DNA of 34,544 bases from an uncultured Lachnospiraceae bacterium (GCA_910588815.1 CAJUQY010000032.1:1-34544), one strand, 5' to 3'. Positions 22,724-31,048 are shown, counted from the first letter of the stretch. The notes: generated by a model not told the origin, from the sequence alone. Numbers and translations: made by a program.

Positions 22724-24295
22724 ATGAGGGAAAAGCTGGAAACCCTTTCGCTGGCCCAGTTGCGTCAGATTGCGAAGGATTTAGAGATCAAAAGTATTAC
22801 CGGAAAAAAGAAAGCGGAACTGATTGAGAGTATTATAGAGGAAAATAAGGCCAGGGAAGATTCTGCCTCCCAAGATGCGGAAGGGGCGGTTAAGGAGACT
22901 CCCACGTATCAGGCGCCGGCCAGGCAGGAGGGGTATCAGAGGCGGGGGGCGCCGTCCCAGGAGGGATTCCAGAGGCGGAGCGCGGCAGCTTTGGAGGGGA
23001 CGATGAGGAAGCCGTCTTTTTCCGGTGCGTCTGCCCAGAGGGGTCAGGCCCCCGTATCCGCCCCGAGGGGGGCTGCATCTGCCTCCGCTTCGAGAGCGCC
23101 GGCGTCTGCCGCGGAGCCGAGACAGCCTTCCGTGGCGCCCAACATCAATCCGGAGGAGCTACAGAACCTGGACAGCGGAATTCCGGCCCATGGGATTCTG
23201 GAGGTGATGCCGGACGGGTTTGGTTTTATCCGGTGTGAGAACTATATGCCGGGGGACAACGATGTCTATGTGTCGCCGTCCCAGATTCGCCGGTTTAACC
23301 TGAAAACAGGAGACATTGTCAGCGGGAGCCAGAGGGTAAAGACTTCGGCGGAGAAGTTTGCCGCTCTTTTGTATGTGTCGAAGATCAACGGCCTGCCTTT
23401 GGGCGTAGCGGAGCGGCGTCCGAATTTTGAAGATCTGACGCCGATTTTTCCCAATGACCGAATCCATCTGGAGATGAGCGGCGGAAGTATTTCCATGCGG
23501 ATAGTGGATTTGCTTTCCCCCATCGGGAAAGGGCAGAGAGGCATGATCGCGTCCCAGCCAAAGGCAGGAAAGACCACTCTTTTAAAAGAGATCGCGAAGG
23601 CAGTGACCAGAAATCACAGGGACATGCACCTGATTGTCCTTTTGATTGATGAGAGGCCGGAGGAAGTGACGGATATCAAGGAGTCCATCGAGGGACCTAA
23701 TGTGGAAGTGATTTATTCTACCTTTGATGAGCTTCCCGAGCATCATAAGCGGGTTTCGGAGATGGTCCTGGAGAGGGCCAAGCGCCTGGTGGAGCATGGA
23801 CGGGATGTGATGATCCTTTTGGACAGTATTACCAGATTGGCCAGAGCCTACAACCTGACGGTGGCACCCAGCGGCAGAACCCTCTCCGGCGGCCTTGACC
23901 CGGCGGCGCTCCATATGCCCAAACGGTTTTTTGGCGCGGCGCGGAATATGAGGGAGGGCGGAAGTCTGACCATTCTGGCGACTGCCCTGGTGGAGACGGG
24001 GAGCCGGATGGACGATGTGGTTTTTGAGGAATTTAAAGGCACCGGCAACATGGAGCTGATGTTGAACAGAAAGCTGTCGGAGAAGCGGATTTTCCCGGCC
24101 ATCGATATTTTGAAATCCGGGACCAGAAGAGACGATCTTTTGCTCACCCCGGAGGAACAAACGGCCGTGGAGATCGTGAGGAAGGCGACAGGGGGATTGA
24201 AGGCTGACGAGGCCGTGGAGCGGGTGCTGGATTTGTTCCGCCATACCAGGAGCAACCGGGAGTTCATGGCCATGGTGGGGAAACTGAAGGTTTAA
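22724..24295 (+). CDS. rho: Transcription termination factor Rho with N-terminal insert
   Basis: 523 residues, about 100 more than E. coli Rho. Rho_N helical domain (about 1-45), then a low-complexity basic, serine-, alanine- and proline-rich insert (about 46-140) with the repeated motif QEGYQRR/QEGFQRR, then the cold-shock-like RNA-binding domain (GFGFIR near 165) and the RecA-like motor with Walker A SQPKAGKTT (277-285), Walker B VLLIDERPEE and the R-finger region GSRMDD. Inserts of this type are known in Rho of high-GC actinobacteria and various anaerobes and help RNA binding. AAGGAG precedes the ATG. A PfkB kinase gene follows after 28 bases. Confidence 0.97.
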   Translation: MREKLETLSLAQLRQIAKDLEIKSITGKKKAELIESIIEENKAREDSASQDAEGAVKETPTYQAPARQEGYQRRGAPSQEGFQRRSAAALEGTMRKPSFSGASAQRGQAPVSAPRGAASASASRAPASAAEPRQPSVAPNINPEELQNLDSGIPAHGILEVMPDGFGFIRCENYMPGDNDVYVSPSQIRRFNLKTGDIVSGSQRVKTSAEKFAALLYVSKINGLPLGVAERRPNFEDLTPIFPNDRIHLEMSGGSISMRIVDLLSPIGKGQRGMIASQPKAGKTTLLKEIAKAVTRNHRDMHLIVLLIDERPEEVTDIKESIEGPNVEVIYSTFDELPEHHKRVSEMVLERAKRLVEHGRDVMILLDSITRLARAYNLTVAPSGRTLSGGLDPAALHMPKRFFGAARNMREGGSLTILATALVETGSRMDDVVFEEFKGTGNMELMLNRKLSEKRIFPAIDILKSGTRRDDLLLTPEEQTAVEIVRKATGGLKADEAVERVLDLFRHTRSNREFMAMVGKLKV

Positions 24296-24323
24296 GGCAA
24301 AGGTTTTTGAGGAGGATATTCTT

Positions 24324-25331
24324 ATGGAAGGAATTGCAGTTGCGGGGACGTTGGTGGTAGATACGATTAAAATGATAGACGGATATCCGGAGAAGGGGAT
24401 GATCGCGGATATCAGCGGAATCAGCCGTGGAATCGGCGGGTGCGCCGCCAATACGGCCTGTGGGGTGAAGTTTCTCGATCCCTCCATCCCGGTGAAGAGC
24501 CTGGGGCTGGTGGGGGATGACGACAACGGGGCATTTGTGGTCGAACAGCTCACCGGATACGGAATTGATGCGGCGGGGATTCGGAAGACGCCTGAGGCTG
24601 CCACGTCTTTTTCCGATGTGATGACCATAGAGAGCACAGGGGAGCGGACTTTCTTTCATGACAGAGGGGCCTGCCGGCTGTTCTCGCCGGAGGATGTAGA
24701 TTTGGAGAAGCTTGACGTCAGACTCCTTCTGTTGGGCTACGGGGCCCTGCTTGACAGTATGGACCGGGAGGACAAGGAGTACGGCACGATTATGGCCAGG
24801 TTTCTCCACGATATCAAAAAAAGGGGAATCCTGACCGCCATGGATGTGGCCAGTACCAGAGGCGCGGAGCGGATGAAGCAGCTGGTGCTTCCTTCCTTAA
24901 AATATACGGACTATCTGATTGTCAATGAAGTGGAGGGCGGGATGCTTGCGGGGATTGAACCGAGAAGGGCGGACGGGACTCTTGAGAAAGAACGGCTTTC
25001 GGAGATCTGTAAAACCTTAAAGGAGTCAGGAGTGGCAAAGTGGGTGGTGATCCATGCGCCGGAGCTGGGCTGCGCTGTGGACGAGAGCGGGGAATATTTT
25101 GAGGAGCCGTCCCTTATCCTTCCGAAGGGCTACATTGTGGGAGCGGTGGGGGCAGGAGATGCTTTCTGTGCAGGAGTCCTTTACTCTGTCTATCAAGAAC
25201 TTTCCGTGAGGGAGGCCCTCCGCATGGGTGCGGCCACGGCTGCCGCCAATCTCTCCGCCGGCGACGCCATCAGCGGCCTTCGCTCTGTTTCCGAGACGAG
25301 GAAACTGTATGAGGCATATGGAGTGAAATGA
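24324..25331 (+). CDS. PfkB (ribokinase) family carbohydrate kinase
   Basis: 335 residues. The N-terminal signature region SGISRGIGGCAANTACGVKF and the C-terminal PfkB motif GAVGAGDAFCAG with the catalytic Asp are both present. This family phosphorylates ribose, adenosine, fructose, KDG and other sugars or nucleosides; the substrate is not deducible. It lies directly after rho and may be read with it. It is the only PfkB-type kinase in the window; the sugar-acid operon at 31217 has no kinase of its own within view. Confidence 0.92.
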   Translation: MEGIAVAGTLVVDTIKMIDGYPEKGMIADISGISRGIGGCAANTACGVKFLDPSIPVKSLGLVGDDDNGAFVVEQLTGYGIDAAGIRKTPEAATSFSDVMTIESTGERTFFHDRGACRLFSPEDVDLEKLDVRLLLLGYGALLDSMDREDKEYGTIMARFLHDIKKRGILTAMDVASTRGAERMKQLVLPSLKYTDYLIVNEVEGGMLAGIEPRRADGTLEKERLSEICKTLKESGVAKWVVIHAPELGCAVDESGEYFEEPSLILPKGYIVGAVGAGDAFCAGVLYSVYQELSVREALRMGAATAAANLSAGDAISGLRSVSETRKLYEAYGVK

Positions 25332-25368
25332 GCTTTTTGCGGAGATATCCTTCGGGTATACCTCAGCT

Positions 25369-25716
25369 TTGCCGCGCGGAGCGCATGCATTAAACAAAAG
25401 TAAGGCGATGGCATCTACAAGGTTTTTTGTGGACAAGAACTTAATGATCGAAGAGTTCCTGAACGGTCTGGATTCTGAGAAAGCGGTGTGGGATATTCTG
25501 GCGGAAGTTTTCCAAAAGACAGGGAAGAAGTTTGTGTTTATAATCGACGAATGGGATGCGGTATTCCGTATGCCGTTTGTTTCGAGGACAGAACAGGCCA
25601 GGTATCCGGATTTCCTTCGGAATCTGCTTAAAGACCAGGAATATGCGGAGCCGGCATATATGACAGGGCTCCTGCCCCTTGCGAAATACTCAGATGGCTC
25701 TGAACGAAATATGTAA
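25369..25716 (+). pseudogene. Remnant of AAA-ATPase-like protein (PF09820 type) with P-loop deleted
   Basis: 115 readable residues. The beginning RFFVDKNLMIEEFLN matches the start of AAA-ATPase-like proteins of the DUF1703-linked family, and the rest (GKKFVFIIDEWDAVFR, YPDFLRNLLKDQEY, AYMTGLLPLAKYSDGSERNM) matches the Walker B region and what follows. The segment expected between them, with the phosphate-binding loop SRPRRFGKS, is missing, and the chain stops early where the family normally continues for several hundred residues. These genes are common, multicopy and often decaying in Lachnospiraceae. No ribosome site precedes it. Confidence 0.75.
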
Positions 25717-25819
25717 GGTGCCGACTGCCGGAGGACGGATGTGTTTTTCCTTTACGGCCGGGGAGGAGCAGTTAGAGGATGCGCTGCAAAACATCCGGGA
25801 AGCAATGCTCCTTCTGTAA
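25694..25819 (+). pseudogene. Short coding-like relic, possibly an enzyme C-terminus
   Basis: A 41-codon frame overlapping the ATPase relic ends with GGRMCFSFTAGEEQLEDALQNIREAMLLL before TAA. That looks like the C-terminal helix of a fold-type I aminotransferase (the F-S-x-x-x-x-E-E-L-E-x-A-L-x-x-I motif), but the match is by eye and the piece is short. It lacks a ribosome site and is most likely a leftover of a deleted gene. Confidence 0.4.
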
Positions 25820-25852
25820 CGGCCTGGCGGAAGAGCAGATTCCGGGAAAGAC

Positions 25853-25883
25853 AGCGGCTGGCATTGACGGCTGATCAGCCGCT
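25853..25883. terminator. Hairpin in the relic region
   Basis: AGCGGCTG (25853-25860) pairs with CAGCCGCT (25876-25883), and the loop contains the 12-base palindrome GGCTGATCAGCC in part. GTTT follows. It may be the terminator of the lost gene. A second weak stem CTGCC/GGCAG ahead of TTTTTT lies at 25910-25946. Nothing else is recognised between 25820 and 25950. Confidence 0.45.
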
Positions 25884-25950
25884 GTTTCCGTTGCCGGGCA
25901 TCTGAAGAAGCTGCCATACCGAATTTATGAAGCGGCAGGTTTTTTCGTGT

Positions 25951-26526
25951 CTACATACTGTACCCGATTCTTCGGAGCAACCCCTGCATCTGCCGCATGC
26001 CGCGCCTCTGGGAAGCGATGATGGATTCCAGAATGGGGGTCAGTTCGTCGCAGACTCCGTAGTGGAGGGCGTTCTCCGCCATGGATATGGCGCCCAGGTG
26101 ATGGGGAATCATTTCCAGCATGAAGTTGGCGTCGATGGAGTCCGTCTGGCGGGCAAATTCCATGTCGGTGAACATGACCTCCATGATCTGGCAGGTGCGG
26201 CGGTCATAGAGGCAGATATCCTTGCCGCAGTTTAAGAGGCAGGAGCAGGAGCCAAGCAAGGCCTCCATGTCGGAGATGCCCTTGGTCTGCTCCTCGATGA
26301 TCTGTTCGGCGATGGTTTTTATGGGGCACCATTCACTGTATTTTAAAAGATTTTCGGACATCTGGATGGCCGCCTGGTGATGGGGAATCATTTGGACAAT
26401 AAAATTATTTGAAATGCTTTCCGTGAGGTTTGCCGTCGTCATTTCCCGGACCATTTGATCTAAAATGCAGTAGAAAGTATTCAGATATTCTTTCGTGTCA
26501 AAGCAGAAACGTTCGTTGTTTGCCAT
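25951..26526 (-). CDS. Tandem DUF305 protein
   Basis: 191 residues with two copies of the DUF305 motif: FIVQMIPHHQAAIQMSENLLKY (about 43-64) and FMLEMIPHHLGAISMAENALHY (about 133-154). DUF305 domains have a ferritin-like helical bundle in which the HH pair and methionines are thought to bind metal. Most relatives are exported lipoproteins; this one has no signal peptide and is cytosolic by sequence. It also has a cysteine-rich linker (CSCLLNCGKDIC, about 93-104). AAGGAGAG precedes the ATG. It is divergent from the iron-uptake genes, so a role in metal handling is a fair inference, not proven. Confidence 0.88.
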   Translation of the reverse strand: MANNERFCFDTKEYLNTFYCILDQMVREMTTANLTESISNNFIVQMIPHHQAAIQMSENLLKYSEWCPIKTIAEQIIEEQTKGISDMEALLGSCSCLLNCGKDICLYDRRTCQIMEVMFTDMEFARQTDSIDANFMLEMIPHHLGAISMAENALHYGVCDELTPILESIIASQRRGMRQMQGLLRRIGYSM

Positions 26527-26669
26527 GGTATCTCTCCTTTCTATTCATGGTATGCGGAGAGCTTTTTTCTGTGCGGCAGAATAGCGGCGCTCATGAACAC
26601 ACGTGAACAAAATTCTTTACCGTACATGGGCATTATGGCAATAAATAAAACATGAAGAGAAAAATATAG

Positions 26670-26698
26670 TTGACAAATGGGTTAGATAATGCTAACAT
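26670..26698 (+). promoter_or_regulatory. Promoter of the feo operon
   Basis: Perfect -35 TTGACA (26670-26675), 17-base spacer, -10 TAACAT (26693-26698). The first iron box overlaps the spacer and the -10 box. Confidence 0.85.
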
Positions 26699-26722
26699 AT
26701 ATATGGTTAGAAAAAACTAACC
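26680..26722. promoter_or_regulatory. Two DtxR/IdeR-like iron boxes in the feo promoter
   Basis: Box 1 is GGTTAG-ATAATG-CTAACA (26680-26697) and box 2 is GGTTAG-AAAAAA-CTAACC (26705-26722, a perfect 6-6-6 inverted repeat). They share the TTAG-N6-CTAA core of DtxR-family operators (consensus TTAGGTTAGSCTAACCTAA) and lie 25 bases apart. A weaker third copy, GGTTAG-AAAAGG-CTTACT, follows at 26740-26757. Binding with Fe2+ would block the -10 box and switch feo off when iron is plentiful. No repressor gene is present in the window. Confidence 0.75.
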
Positions 26723-26810
26723 ATTCTTTTGTGAGGAGAGGTTAGAAAAGGCTTACTGCAAGCCTGATACAAACGTGGCGTGAGTCTGCCACAAGAAAGG
26801 GATGAATCGG

Positions 26811-27044
26811 ATGCCGCTTACACTTGCAGCAGTGGGAGAAGAAAGCATGATCCAGAGGGTGGGAGGAAAACAGGAGGTTCGGGCACACTTGGAAAACCTG
26901 GGTTTTGTCTCGGGCGGAATGGTGACGGTCATTTCCACCATAGGGGGAAATCTGATCGTGAATGTGAAGGAATCCCGCGTGGCCATCAGTAAGGAGATGG
27001 CAGGAAAGATTCTGGTGAAAACCGGTACGGACAGACCGGTGTGA
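26811..27044 (+). CDS. feoA: FeoA, small SH3-like protein of ferrous iron uptake (first copy)
   Basis: 77 residues from the ATG at 26811; GAAAGG (26795-26800) fits it, while the ATG at 26802 would be only 1 base from that site. The SH3-like FeoA pattern is visible: MPLTLAAVGEES, HLENLGFVSGGMVTVIS, GNLIVNVKESRVAISKEMAGKI. FeoA helps FeoB work from the cytosolic side. It is first in the operon, followed by a second FeoA. Confidence 0.9.
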   Translation: MPLTLAAVGEESMIQRVGGKQEVRAHLENLGFVSGGMVTVISTIGGNLIVNVKESRVAISKEMAGKILVKTGTDRPV

Positions 27045-27094
27045 GGAAGGGAATGCCGGACAGAGGCATTGTCCGAATATGAGGAGGATATGGT

Positions 27095-27316
27095 ATGAGA
27101 ACATTGAGAGAGGCGAAGATCGGAGATACGGTCACTGTGGTGAAGCTCCACGGGGAGGGAGCGGTCAAGCGCAGGATTATGGACATGGGTATTACCCGGG
27201 GGGTAGAGATATACGTGCGAAAGGTGGCGCCTTTGGGGGATCCGGTGGAGGTGACGGTGAGGGGCTATGAGCTCTCCCTCAGAAAGGCCGACGCAGAGAT
27301 GATAGAGGTCGCTTAG
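27095..27316 (+). CDS. feoA: FeoA, second copy
   Basis: 73 residues, with MRTLREAKIGDTVTVVKLHGEGAVKRRIMDMGITRGVEIYVRKVAPLGDPVEV and LSLRKADAEMI. The RRIMDMGI and GDP-x-E-V patterns match the canonical FeoA better than the first copy does. GAGGAGGAT lies before the ATG. The gap to feoB is 89 bases, longer than expected in a tight operon, and holds a hairpin and another iron box. Confidence 0.93.
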   Translation: MRTLREAKIGDTVTVVKLHGEGAVKRRIMDMGITRGVEIYVRKVAPLGDPVEVTVRGYELSLRKADAEMIEVA

Positions 27317-27334
27317 GCAACCCGCCGCAGGCGG

Positions 27335-27363
27335 AGAATCCTGCTTCAGCAGGATTCTATTTT
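27335..27363 (+). terminator. Hairpin between second feoA and feoB
   Basis: AGAATCCTGC (27335-27344) pairs perfectly with GCAGGATTCT (27349-27358) around TTCA and is followed by ATTTT. It is a likely partial terminator that would lower feoB expression relative to feoA, or an mRNA processing hairpin. An additional small stem CCGCC/GGCGG lies just before (27322-27334). Confidence 0.65.
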
Positions 27364-27371
27364 AAAGCTGT

Positions 27372-27389
27372 AGTTAGAAATGACTAATG
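27372..27389. promoter_or_regulatory. Additional DtxR-like box before feoB
   Basis: AGTTAG-AAATGA-CTAATG has the TTAG-N6-CTAA core seen in the feo promoter boxes. It sits 16 bases before the feoB start codon. No clear promoter is visible there. Confidence 0.45.
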
Positions 27390-27405
27390 GAAAGGACAGA
27401 AAGCT

Positions 27406-29853
27406 ATGAGTATGAAAATTGCCCTTGCGGGGAATCCCAACAGCGGGAAGACGACGCTGTTCAATGCGCTGACGGGCTCCAATCAGTTTGTGGGAAACTG
27501 GCCCGGTGTGACCGTGGAAAAAAAAGAAGGGAAGTTAAAGAAGCATGATGATGTGAAGATTATGGATCTTCCGGGTATTTACTCCCTCTCCCCCTATACT
27601 CTGGAGGAAGTGGTGGCCAGGAATTACCTGATTCATGAGCGGCCGGATGCCATCCTCAATATCATTGACGGAACAAACCTGGAGCGAAACCTTTACCTGA
27701 CGACCCAGCTCGTGGAACTCGGAATCCCTGTGGTGGTGGCCGTCAACATGATGGACGTGGTAAAGAAAAACGGTGACAAGATCAATACGGCGGAGCTTTC
27801 CAGGCAGCTTGGCTGCAAGGTGGTGGAGATTTCGGCCTTAAAGGGTACGGGAATTATGGAGGCCGCGGAGGAGGCGGTGAAGGCGGCGGCTGATACAAAG
27901 ACCGTGCCGGCCCACAGCTTTTCCGGAGCGGTGGAGCATGCCCTTGCCCATATTGAGGAGGTGGCCGTACATAGCATGCCGGAGAGCGAACAGCGGTGGT
28001 ATGCCATCAAGATTTTCGAGAGAGATGAGAAGGTCCTGGAGTTTCTGAAGCTTGACCGGGAAAAGCTTAAACATATAGAAGAGGATATTGCGGCGGCGGA
28101 AAAGGAGCTGGACGACGATGCGGAGAGCATTATCACCAACGAGCGCTACGTTTATATCGCCTCGGTTATCAAGGGTTGTTACAAGAAAAAGAATGTAGGA
28201 GGGTTGTCGGTTTCCGATAAAATCGACAAGGTGGTGACCAACCGATTTCTGGCCCTTCCCATCTTTGCCCTGGTGATGTTTATTGTTTATTATGTGTCTG
28301 TGACCACGGTCGGAGGAATGGCCACAGACTGGGCCAACGACGGTGTTTTCGGCGACGGCTGGTATCTCTTCGGCATGGGGCGGGGCGAATATGAAGAAGC
28401 GGCAGAAGCATACGCGGCGCCTGCGGCTGTGCAGGAAGCGTTTTTAGCGGCAGCGGAGGAAGCAGGAGCGGTCGACGAAGCTGCTTCCACAGAGGAAGAG
28501 ACGGTGCTCGACGAAGCGGCGGCGGCCGGAATTACCACCACCGCGTATCTTTACGACGACGACGGGAACGTCGAGGAGGAGATCCCTGTTACCTACGATA
28601 CCTATCTGGCGGCGGCAGAGATGGAAGAGCCGGATCCATCCGGCTATGGTACCTGGGTCCCCGGCGTTCCGGTACTCATTGAAAACGGCCTTGAGGCAGT
28701 GGGCTGCGCGGGCTGGCTCCATGACCTGATTCTGGACGGCATCGTGGCCGGCGTGGGAGCCGTGCTCGGCTTTGTGCCTCAGATGCTGGTGCTGTTTTTG
28801 TTCCTGGCGTTTTTGGAAAGCTGCGGCTATATGGCGAGAATTGCCTTTATCATGGACCGGATTTTCCGTAAGTTCGGTCTTTCCGGAAAATCTTTCATCC
28901 CGATGCTGGTCGGCGTGGGCTGCGGCGTGCCCGGGATCATGGCTTCCAGGACCATTGAGAATGACAGAGACCGGAAGATGACAATCATGACCACCACATT
29001 TATTCCCTGCGGGGCGAAGCTTCCCATTATCGCCCTGATCGCAGGCGCCATGTTCGGCGGAGCCTGGTGGGTAGCCCCCAGTGCTTATTTTGTCGGTATT
29101 GCCGCGATTATCATTTCCGGGGTTATGTTAAAGAAGACAAGGATGTTTGCGGGAGATCCGGCGCCCTTTGTCATGGAGCTTCCCGCCTATCATTTGCCCA
29201 CGGTCGGAAGTGTGCTGCGGTCCATGTGGGAGCGGGGATGGTCCTTCATCAAGAAGGCAGGAACGGTGATCCTTCTGGCGACGATTCTGGTATGGTTTAC
29301 CTCTTCCTACGGTTTTGGAGAGAATGGCTTCGGCGCCGTGGACATGGACGAAAGTATTCTGGCATCCGTCGGCAAAGGGATCGCATGGATTTTTGCCCCC
29401 CTCGGCTGGGGACACTGGCAGGGAGCCGTGGCGTCCGTCACCGGCCTGATTGCCAAGGAGAATGTGGTAGGGACCTTTGGCGTGCTTTTCGGCGGTTTCG
29501 ATGAGGTTGCGGAGAACGGCTGGCAGATCTGGGGCAATATGCGGATGGCCTTTACACCGCTGGCGGCTTACTCCTTCCTGGTATTTAACCTGCTCTGCGC
29601 CCCCTGCTTTGCGGCCATCGGCGCCATCAAGCGGGAGATGAACAGTGCAAAGTGGACCTGGTTTGCCATCGGTTATCAGTGTGTGTTCGCCTATGTGATC
29701 TCCTTCATCGTGTACCAGCTGGGCCTTCTCTTTACGGGAAGTGTCAATGTTCTGGGCACGGTTGTGGCTGCAGTCCTGACAGCAGGGATTATCTACATGC
29801 TGTTTCGGCCTTACAGGGAGAGCCGGACGCTGACCGCAAAAGTGAATGCGTAG
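27406..29853 (+). CDS. feoB: Ferrous iron transport protein B
   Basis: 815 residues. N-terminal G domain with G1 GNPNSGKTT (9-17), G3 DLPG (54-57) and G4 NMMD (114-117), then a helical GDI-like domain, then the membrane part with two Gate motifs (GVGCGVPGIMASRTIEN and the later APCFAAIGAIKREM). FeoB imports Fe2+ driven by, or regulated by, GTP hydrolysis. Unusual is an acidic, alanine-rich stretch of about 80 residues (328-410) between the first membrane helix and the next, presumably outside the cell. The start has weak AAGGAC upstream. A terminator follows, and no feoC-like gene is present. Confidence 0.96.
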   Translation: MSMKIALAGNPNSGKTTLFNALTGSNQFVGNWPGVTVEKKEGKLKKHDDVKIMDLPGIYSLSPYTLEEVVARNYLIHERPDAILNIIDGTNLERNLYLTTQLVELGIPVVVAVNMMDVVKKNGDKINTAELSRQLGCKVVEISALKGTGIMEAAEEAVKAAADTKTVPAHSFSGAVEHALAHIEEVAVHSMPESEQRWYAIKIFERDEKVLEFLKLDREKLKHIEEDIAAAEKELDDDAESIITNERYVYIASVIKGCYKKKNVGGLSVSDKIDKVVTNRFLALPIFALVMFIVYYVSVTTVGGMATDWANDGVFGDGWYLFGMGRGEYEEAAEAYAAPAAVQEAFLAAAEEAGAVDEAASTEEETVLDEAAAAGITTTAYLYDDDGNVEEEIPVTYDTYLAAAEMEEPDPSGYGTWVPGVPVLIENGLEAVGCAGWLHDLILDGIVAGVGAVLGFVPQMLVLFLFLAFLESCGYMARIAFIMDRIFRKFGLSGKSFIPMLVGVGCGVPGIMASRTIENDRDRKMTIMTTTFIPCGAKLPIIALIAGAMFGGAWWVAPSAYFVGIAAIIISGVMLKKTRMFAGDPAPFVMELPAYHLPTVGSVLRSMWERGWSFIKKAGTVILLATILVWFTSSYGFGENGFGAVDMDESILASVGKGIAWIFAPLGWGHWQGAVASVTGLIAKENVVGTFGVLFGGFDEVAENGWQIWGNMRMAFTPLAAYSFLVFNLLCAPCFAAIGAIKREMNSAKWTWFAIGYQCVFAYVISFIVYQLGLLFTGSVNVLGTVVAAVLTAGIIYMLFRPYRESRTLTAKVNA

Positions 29854-29889
29854 GCTTCCGATATTCTATAATCGTATTTTCCTTATAAA

Positions 29890-29940
29890 AGAAGAGGAGC
29901 TGCATGTGAGAAACAGGCAGTTCCTTTTCTTTCTGTATTT
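29890..29940 (+). terminator. Terminator of the feo operon
   Basis: Fourteen-base-pair stem (29890-29903 with 29917-29930, two G-U pairs), loop of 13, followed by a T-rich tract. It lies 36 bases after the feoB stop. Confidence 0.75.
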
Positions 29941-30183
29941 ATCCTTCTTTTTTTCATTTTATTTAGCTGCTCTTCGACGATCTGAAAGTGCCGGTCAAAG
30001 GCCTTCATGGCGGTGAGAAGCAAACAAGCTTAAGCCATTTTTGGCATGTAAAGGCTAAAGAGACTTTGGTGAAAATCGAAATCAGAACATTTGTTTTTTT
30101 TGTTGCAAATCGGCTGATTTAGCGTGCAAAAAGCATTGTACATGACAGAATAAATGTTTGTGTATACATGCTGAAGCCATTTG
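29941..30183. other. Intergenic stretch without a supported gene
   Basis: AT-rich. On the minus strand a 41-codon frame ends at 29883 and starts at 30008 (MKAFDRHFQIVEEQLNKMKKR...). It has some protein-like character in its first half but runs through the feo terminator and has no ribosome site, so it is probably a relic or chance frame. No other feature was recognised. Confidence 0.4.
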
Positions 30184-30212
30184 TTGACGAATTCGGAATG
30201 AAAACGTATAAT
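30184..30212 (+). promoter_or_regulatory. Promoter of FadR-type regulator
   Basis: TTGACG (30184-30189), 17-base spacer, perfect TATAAT (30207-30212). Only one mismatch to consensus. Confidence 0.85.
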
Positions 30213-30243
30213 AAGAACCATATTAGTATGGAGTGCAGACATT

Positions 30244-30966
30244 ATGTACAAGATTGAGAAAATGAACAAAAATCTGCTGGCCTTTCGGGTGGAGGAAGGA
30301 CTGATGAACTATATTCTGCAGGAGCCCATCGAGATCGGCGAGAAGATTCCCAATGAGTTTGAGCTGGCAGAGAAATTCGGCGTCGGCAGGAGCACCATAC
30401 GGGAGGCAGTGAAGAGCCTGGCGACGAAGGGGGTTTTGGAGGTGCGCAGAGGCTCCGGCACCTATGTGGTCAGCAGGAATACGATAGGGGACGATCCCCT
30501 TGGGCTTGCGCGGTTTACAGACAAATATAAGCTGGCCCTGGAGCTCTTTGAAGTGCGCCTGATGCTGGAGCCGGAGATTGCGGCTCTCGCATGTGATTAT
30601 ATCACGCCGGAGGAAAAGGAAGAGCTGGAGAGGCTTTGCGGCGAGACGGAGGAGCTTTACCGGATCGGAAAAAACCATACCTGGAAGGACATGGAGTTCC
30701 ACTCCTGCATTGCGAAGTGCAGCAGGAACCGGGTGGTGGAGCTCTTACAGCCCATTATCCAGACGGCGGTGGCGACTTTTGTCAACCTGACCCACGGAAG
30801 GCTGAGGGAGGAGACCATACAGACGCACCGGGCTATCACAGAGGCCATTATAAAGGGCGACCCGGTGGGGGCCAGGTGCGCGATGATTATGCATTTGACC
30901 TACAACCGCCAGATGCTGCGGCGGCTTATGGAAGAGCGGCAGGCGCAGGAGACGGCAGATGATTGA
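30244..30966 (+). CDS. GntR/FadR family transcriptional regulator
   Basis: 240 residues. N-terminal winged helix (about 10-75: IPNEFELAEKFGVGRSTIREAVKSLATKGVLEVRRGSGTYV) and C-terminal FCD domain (about 95-225) with the metal-binding-type residues spread over EVRLMLEPE, DMEFHSCIA and QTHRAITEAI. FCD regulators bind a small acid such as gluconate or an aldonate and release DNA. It precedes a GntP permease and a sugar-acid dehydratase, the typical setting. GGAG stands 10 bases before the ATG. A terminator ends it, so the transport genes are a separate unit. Confidence 0.93.
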   Translation: MYKIEKMNKNLLAFRVEEGLMNYILQEPIEIGEKIPNEFELAEKFGVGRSTIREAVKSLATKGVLEVRRGSGTYVVSRNTIGDDPLGLARFTDKYKLALELFEVRLMLEPEIAALACDYITPEEKEELERLCGETEELYRIGKNHTWKDMEFHSCIAKCSRNRVVELLQPIIQTAVATFVNLTHGRLREETIQTHRAITEAIIKGDPVGARCAMIMHLTYNRQMLRRLMEERQAQETADD

Positions 30967-31048
30967 CGGTGAAAGACCATCGACAGAGGCGGCCGACGGG
31001 CAGAGACATCAGATGAAAACGAAAATGATTTCGTCATAATATACAAAT

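Noticed and set aside
23582..24637. Minus-strand frame of 351 codons
   Set aside because: Shadow of rho and the PfkB kinase; GC-rich genes leave long open antisense frames.
26802..26810. Upstream ATG for the first feoA
   Set aside because: It is 1 base from the ribosome site; the ATG at 26811 has proper spacing and gives the usual MPLTLA start.
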